Below are positions 59,151 through 64,000 of a DNA stretch of 64,000 bases, one piece after another. Made by a program: the position numbers and the translations under genes. Numbering within the stretch: position 1 is the first letter of the stretch; every line of letters begins with the position of its first letter. The stretch covers positions 1 through 64,000 of the forward strand of contig JAMKCH010005482.1 in assembly GCA_023653785.1 (NCBI GenBank), read 5' to 3'. The DNA is from Ophioderma brevispina. Its lineage: Eukaryota > Echinodermata > Ophiuroidea > Amphilepidida > Ophiodermatidae. The notes under the pieces were generated by a model that did no database searches, was not told the origin of the DNA, and worked only from the letters and a program-made list of their open reading frames with translations.

Positions 59151-59411
59151 AGTTAAATTAGACCATCTTGGCCTTTCTCCATAAATATACATTATTTTTT
59201 AAACAGTGGGCATATCATTCATTTCCTGAAAATTGATCCAGCCCTTGCCCCAACAGCCAAACGCTTGCATGAGACTCTGAACTTTTATGTGGGAATTGTC
59301 CAAACAACCATGCAAAAATATCAATTTTGAAAAATTCTGAGGGTGCACTCTTTTCCATATGTGCCTGTGTCCTAAAACATTCTTTGACCTCAATCCTGAC
59401 ATAACACTTAC

Positions 59412-59606
59412 CTGGTATTTGACATATTTCTTGCCGTCTTCATCAACACTCGGCAGGAAAAGCGGCCCGCTGATTACCCTGACTTCCTGGAAGTGATTGA
59501 GTAAGTGTTCTCTACAGTAGATTTCAAAACGATTCCAAAAGCCTGCATTGTTCTTTATATCTTGAGGCACTATGTTAGACAGCAGAAATGTGTCATTCAT
59601 TGCTTC
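59412..59606 (-). CDS. EXOG: EXOG-like nuclease, internal exon
   Basis: Exactly 65 codons between acceptor TTTTCCAG (exon from 59606) and donor GTAAGT (from 59411), phase 0 at both sides. It reads EAMNDTFLLSNIVPQDIKNN, AGFWNRFEIYCREHLLNHF, EVRVISGPLFLPSVDEDGKK and YVKYQ. Human EXOG has AMAETFYLSNIVPQDFDNNS GYWNRIEMYCREL and VVSGPLTLPQ, and its exon also ends in YQ before VIGEDNVAVP. The NN in this block is where the family's metal-binding Asn sits. The catalytic His motif (SRGHMAP) belongs to an earlier exon that was not found up to 64000, so the 5' end of the gene should lie outside. The frame is clean, in contrast to SRD5A. Confidence 0.93.
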
Positions 59607-59962
59607 CTGGAAAACAAGATTATGTTATTAGTTATTTTGAAATTTTTTAAAGAGACCAGTATTGGGAGTATTTTGTCACTTCATGCTGCTTAGGGTTTTT
59701 CTCTGGTTTTAATTTCAAGGGAATGAGTAGGCTCAACTTTTCCCCCCTTTAATTTGTCATTTTTTTCTTTAACCTTATAAGTCATATTGCTTATCTTTTT
59801 TTGGTAGAGAGACATTCATTATATATTTCCTGGTGCAAGAAAGGGTCATTTTTGTTGGGGGGTAGATGGTGTAACAATTTGTTTTGCCATGAACTACTCA
59901 GCTGCCCTGAAATATAATGGCACATTCCTTACTGGTATTTTGCCTCAACTTTGGAGCTGTGG

Positions 59963-60370
59963 GAGAGAGTGGCCTAGCGGTTAGGGTGCTTGCCTGTGGG
60001 GCAAATTTACCAAAAAATCCCAGGTTCGAATCCCGGTGGGGTCACTTGCTGGGATTATTCGGGTGCTCAATTCTGGATTTAATCTGTTTACCTTACAAGC
60101 TATTGATTAAATACAGAATACCGCTTCCTCGATGGTTCACTTGGAATTGGGCAAATGAATCATGAAAGCATCCCATCCTTCGGAGGGGACGTTAAGCCAT
60201 CAGTCCCGTGTACAGAGAGTCACAACTGTACACGTACATCGCAGTCAGTGTCGAATAAGTGTAGGGTGTAAACCCCTGATTGTTCCCAATCCGCCCATAG
60301 TCTAAAAAAAGTGGGACATGTTAGGAACGTCCGTATCATGGATACACAATACCCCGGATCAGCTTACTAA
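59963..60370 (+). mobile_element. tRNA-derived SINE 2
   Basis: Textbook internal Pol III promoter: box A TGGCCTAGCGG (59970-59980) and box B GGTTCGAATCC (60023-60033), about 42 bp apart. The tRNA-like head (59963-60045) cannot fold as a functional tRNA because the anticodon region has an A-rich insert. Body: CCCATCCTTCGGAGGGGACG TTAAGCC then CAGTCCCGTGT, a conserved SINE segment also seen, diverged, in the SINE at 39212. Lies upstream of the EXOG exon, probably in an intron. Confidence 0.8.
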
Positions 60371-60379
60371 GTTGAATCA

Positions 60380-62450
60380 ATCTGACACAAAACAATGCCA
60401 TTACCAATGACTTGTGGATACGCTAAGAAGAACTTTGGAGCTGTCCTTCTAATTCCGGTCAGCCGTCATGTACAAGTGTCTCAGAAAGAATTAAACCCTA
60501 ACTGTTGGTGACCATACTCAAAGTAAGTAATCACATTTGATAAATTAAAAAAAGCATAAAACCACAATATTTTTCATATTTTAAGTAAACGCACTCTCGA
60601 TTATTCGGTAGTTTTTTTGAAGAATAGATCGATTATGTTAACACATGTCAATGACATCTCCAAGTTTTGTAAGAAAGTGATTCAGACAGAACAGGGCGAC
60701 AAATAAAATACTTCTTTCACTTTTCTTTTTTCATTTTTATTTCTTTAAAACACAATATGATTAAATGATATTTTGCACCAGGTTCAACAACATAAGATTG
60801 CACATACATTACAAAAGAAATTTTGACATCTTTTCTTTTTCACTTAAAAAGTTGAAGAAAATGAAGAATTGTCAGTGACAATCTTCAGTCTTTTTGACAA
60901 ATTAATGTTAATACCATGGCTGTCGACAATCCAGGCAATTACTTTTTCATTTATTTAAATTGCATATCATCAGGCAGCTTTCTAGAAAAGTTATGCTTTG
61001 AAATTTAATATTGAAACGAGTAAAGTTTTGATATTCAACTTGGTTTGTGCCATTATAAAAATCTCGACCGGTTTTCCAAAAACCACCAATGTTCACCTTT
61101 TTCTGTTTGTTAAAAATTGATTCAGATGTGTAGATTTTCCGTTTTGATAAAATGCTTTCAAGATTTGTTATATCCATCATGCCAACACATACAAGTAAAA
61201 TTAAAGGAGAATTTTCCAAGATTTTTGGTAACTCAGTTTGACTTACATTCATAAAATATATGTACATACATCACGAATTCCCGAAAAAATAATACAATTT
61301 GAAGTAAAATTAACCAAATCCGAGGCATTTTAATTTTTGCCTTTTTGACTACGAAGAAAACGGGCGATTTTTCGCCACGGCTTCATTGATCAAAAGCGCC
61401 CAATTTTGCTCTCCTTGTGACGTCAAAGTGATGACCAAAACATCGTGTTGACTCGAATTGTTATTGCTGACACTGTAATATTGATGGATGAATGAAGTTA
61501 ACAAATTGAAAATAAGTTACAGAATGACATATTTGTTTCATTTCGTTGTTTTAATATAATTACTGGCAACCCTGCTTTATGAGGTGGCAACACTGCGATA
61601 TGGATGGTCATCACTTTGAGTCACCATTTCCTGCGATGTGGATTTGGTCGAATCGTTTTCGAGTACGCTATTGAGGCGGAAAATTAAAAGGGCAAAATAC
61701 TCAACAAATGTGGACAATTTTCAACTTAGTTTTGATTTATATGTAATCTACGTTACTTAAGCTTTCCATCCATAACCAATTTTTTTCCAATTCCAATCAT
61801 GGTCATATTTCCTTTAAACCAGTTTCGGCATATCTGAAAACCATAAATGCCCTTTGTATGGGCGCAATGTTGACCAACCATCGTGTCTCGTGCCAGTACT
61901 TTCATCGAACCGAGTAGAGATTAAAATCCGGGAATTTTGAATTTGCCCTCAAATCATGCCATTATTTTTAAATGTTTGAATCCACCATCGTATTGGAATA
62001 GATGTCTAATTTGAAAAAAAAACTATTGGAATCCTTATTGTTCATTTATCCACCTGTTAAAGATTGGTTAAACTTCTCAATTCAATCTATGCAGTGCCAC
62101 CCCCTATTCAACTAACATATTTCATTTTCTACAGATTGTATTGGGTTGGTTTCTAATAAAGTGAATCATTCTTGTTTTTTACCATGTTTTGTTTTTCTGT
62201 GGATTTTTGTTATAATTTGTCACGGTAATTGTTTATTACTAAATAAAACGAACAAAATGGCAGTACTTACAAAATCTAAACAAGGCCGGTTCTTTGGGAA
62301 CGAAAAGAAGACAGATTAACAATAACCCCTTAATCAGCGGTAGTTAACATCAATCTGCATTATTGTGAGCAACTTGGAAGGAAATGTCCATTGACATGTG
62401 TTACATAATCGCTATTTCTTCAAACTACTGAACCGATCGAGGATGTTTAC
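60380..62450. other. No gene confirmed
   Basis: A 106-codon open frame on - (60947-61267) is AT-rich but of ordinary composition (MNVSQTELPKILENSPLILL...). I recognise no family, and it has no clear exon signals. A non-coding origin is likely. No sign of the missing 5' EXOG exons was found here. Confidence 0.35.
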
Positions 62451-62459
62451 ATTTAAATG

Positions 62460-62860
62460 TTAAAGACACTATCAGTGATTTGAAATATTTGAAATTGTAG
62501 GAATAGCCTTAAAGTGAAGGATAAGTCTGTAGAATTCTCATAAGTTACCTTTTCCAGCTGTAGTTTTGACAGAAAAGGAAGAAAACGGATGTGTTCCCAG
62601 ATACGATTCACCATTCAATTACGTGTTGTAGTAAGTGTCGACAGACAGTAATGACTAAAATCTCCGATTCCGTACTTTAGGTTGCTTCGGTCTTATCATT
62701 TGCAGATATGTTAGGCTCCCTTTACTTGTTTACACACATGCAAACATCTGATTTGTGATGTTTTTTCGATTATGCTGATTTAGCAAATCCCTGATATTGT
62801 CTTTAGTAATTATGTTTAAGATTCTGTTAAGATTCTCAAATGTGAACTTACTTTGAAGTT
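62460..62860 (+). repeat. Dispersed repeat family D, intact copy
   Basis: Most complete copy: CACTATCAGTGATTTGAAAT, AGTGAAGGATAAGTCTGTAG, CCATTCAATTACGTGTTGTA, GACAGACAGTAATGACTA, TTAGGTTGCTTCGGTCTTAT and ACATGCAAACATCTGAT. Used here as reference for the split copy at 51880-53720. Confidence 0.7.
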
Positions 62861-62869
62861 TATGTGTTA

Positions 62870-64000
62870 CCTATAGTTAGGGTGTAATTCTTTCTGAGAC
62901 ACCCGTATATTTTGGTTTTTTACACTAACTTTGCAAACTCTGTTAAAGGTCCATTGTCCGATCACAAATAGCCTTGTTTCCCGAACCTCATATTTTACCC
63001 GAAGTGGGTTAAATTTTGGTATCGAAAGAAAGCCACTGTTTTTTCTCATTTACCCTGTGAAATCATAGGGCTAAAGATTTTGGTTTGAAGTTATAAGCGA
63101 AATGTGTCCTCTTTGGTAGACCAATATTACTTTTTGCGTACTCTTATGGGCTTTAACAGTTTTTACTCCACACAAAACGGCTTGAAATATCGTCGCAACT
63201 TTGGCAGAAGGGTTTTGGGGGTCGAGGCCATCTATTAAGAAAAATTTATATACTTAAATCCGGGTCCTCCTCTTTAAATCTTGTATTCCCTACCATTGCC
63301 ATGTACAGATGCAGAATATACAACCCTGCAATGCTCAGCCCTAATATGCACAAGATGAAGTTTTTGTGGTACTTATTCATTAAGCAATCCTTTACAAGAT
63401 TTCATTCTGTCGTACTCTCACTGGGAATAAGGATGTAACCTAGAGAAATAAAAAATGCTAAACTTTAAAGTACTGCCAAAATTCTTGTTATACAATATCT
63501 GCTCCTGATTCAGGCAGCAACATGACAATATACCAATGTAAAAACACGCAATGCAGCATATTCAGCAGATGTTTTTTTTTATGCACACATATTTAGATTC
63601 AATGCACTGGTTTAACTGGGGGGGGGGCACTTGGCATTTGAAATGTCACATTAGAATCAAGACTTTATATTTTTTGAATACTTATAACAGTGAGGTACTA
63701 GCATAGTGAAGGAACTTTGAGGATCTAGCTCTATCCTTCAACTAGTTTGAACTTGGTCTAGTTGTACGGGGTAGTACTATAGAATGGGTATGGGACAATA
63801 GTGTTACAACAGATGTTAGTCCAGGGCTGGGTTAATGACCATTCCTAGTATGGTATGCCAGTGTCAAGCTTTCCATTGTCTGTGCTATTGTAGTGTAACA
63901 TTCTTTAGATAATCCTAGCCAGTCTATGTGGGTTGGGTATAGAGATAAATCACTCTCTGCTTTACCATCATGCTTGAGGGTCAATCTCTCAAGGGTCCAG
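62870..64000. other. Nothing recognised to the window end
   Basis: AT-rich, with a G run near 63619-63627. A short open frame on - (62867-63049) has no known motif. Confidence 0.35.

Noticed and set aside
59963..60045. Possible functional tRNA gene
   Set aside because: Box A and B are good, but the anticodon region holds an A-rich insert and a SINE body follows.
60947..61267. 106-codon frame on - upstream of the EXOG exon, considered as an EXOG 5' exon
   Set aside because: It lacks the SRGHMAP motif and any similarity to the EXOG N-terminal half.

Overview
Kind of DNA. This is a gene-poor, repeat-rich, AT-rich stretch of an animal nuclear genome. The support is two split genes with GT-AG introns and vertebrate-like exon boundaries, tRNA-derived SINEs, several clades of decayed non-LTR retrotransposon, and many foldback or MITE-like elements. 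The repeat style (dispersed units rich in AGGTCA half-sites, elements that start with CAGTGGCGTAGCCAG-like ends) suggests a marine invertebrate, perhaps an echinoderm or hemichordate. That is inference only. There are no bacterial features, rRNA genes or CRISPR arrays.

Genes. (1) A steroid 5-alpha-reductase gene (SRD5A1/2-like) lies on the + strand over about 24 kb: exon 1 at 20.67-20.94 kb, exon 3 at 39.94-40.03 kb, exon 4 at 41.62-41.77 kb and the last exon at 44.12 kb, with a second copy of the last exon at 44.36 kb. Exon 2 was not found. Exons 1, 3 and 4 and the second last-exon copy carry several single-base indels although the protein signature is intact, so either this part of the consensus is noisy or the gene is a recent pseudogene. 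(2) The 3' part of an EXOG-like mitochondrial endo/exonuclease gene lies on the - strand, with a 65-codon exon at 59.41-59.61 kb and a last exon at 55.43-55.90 kb. The exons with the start and the SRGH catalytic motif were not found and probably lie beyond the window.

Layout. 0-1.26 kb: end of an AGGTCA-rich mobile element. 1.3-4.3 kb: L1/Tx1-like LINE relic on - (endonuclease and reverse transcriptase). 4.3-20 kb: no recognised gene, with foldback elements (7.7, 15.1, 18.1, 19.5 kb), MITEs (8.3, 11.9 kb) and a degenerate tandem array (10.6-11.6 kb). 21.2-22.2 kb: an 18-bp minisatellite that changes orientation midway. 25-26 kb: noisy minisatellites. 29.4-32.1 kb: two LINE relics on -. 33.6-35.6 kb: a GC-rich patch, dispersed repeats and a ~170-bp tandem array. 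36.8-37.2 kb: LINE 3' end on +. 39.2 kb: SINE. 42-50 kb: more MITEs and dispersed repeats. 52.0-53.6 kb: a complete AGGTCA-rich element with 14-bp terminal inverted repeats, inserted in another repeat. 56.3-58.5 kb: a related element with tandem units inside the EXOG intron. 60.0 kb: second SINE. 60.4-64 kb: nothing recognised apart from one dispersed repeat.

How it fits together. The two genes are convergent, SRD5A on + and EXOG on -, about 11 kb apart. The remaining sequence is best explained as layers of mobile elements. The most notable regulatory possibility is the set of twelve exact GGGTCAAAGGTCA sites (DR1 nuclear-receptor type) carried by mobile elements next to and inside EXOG. I saw no clear sign of an undescribed multi-gene system.
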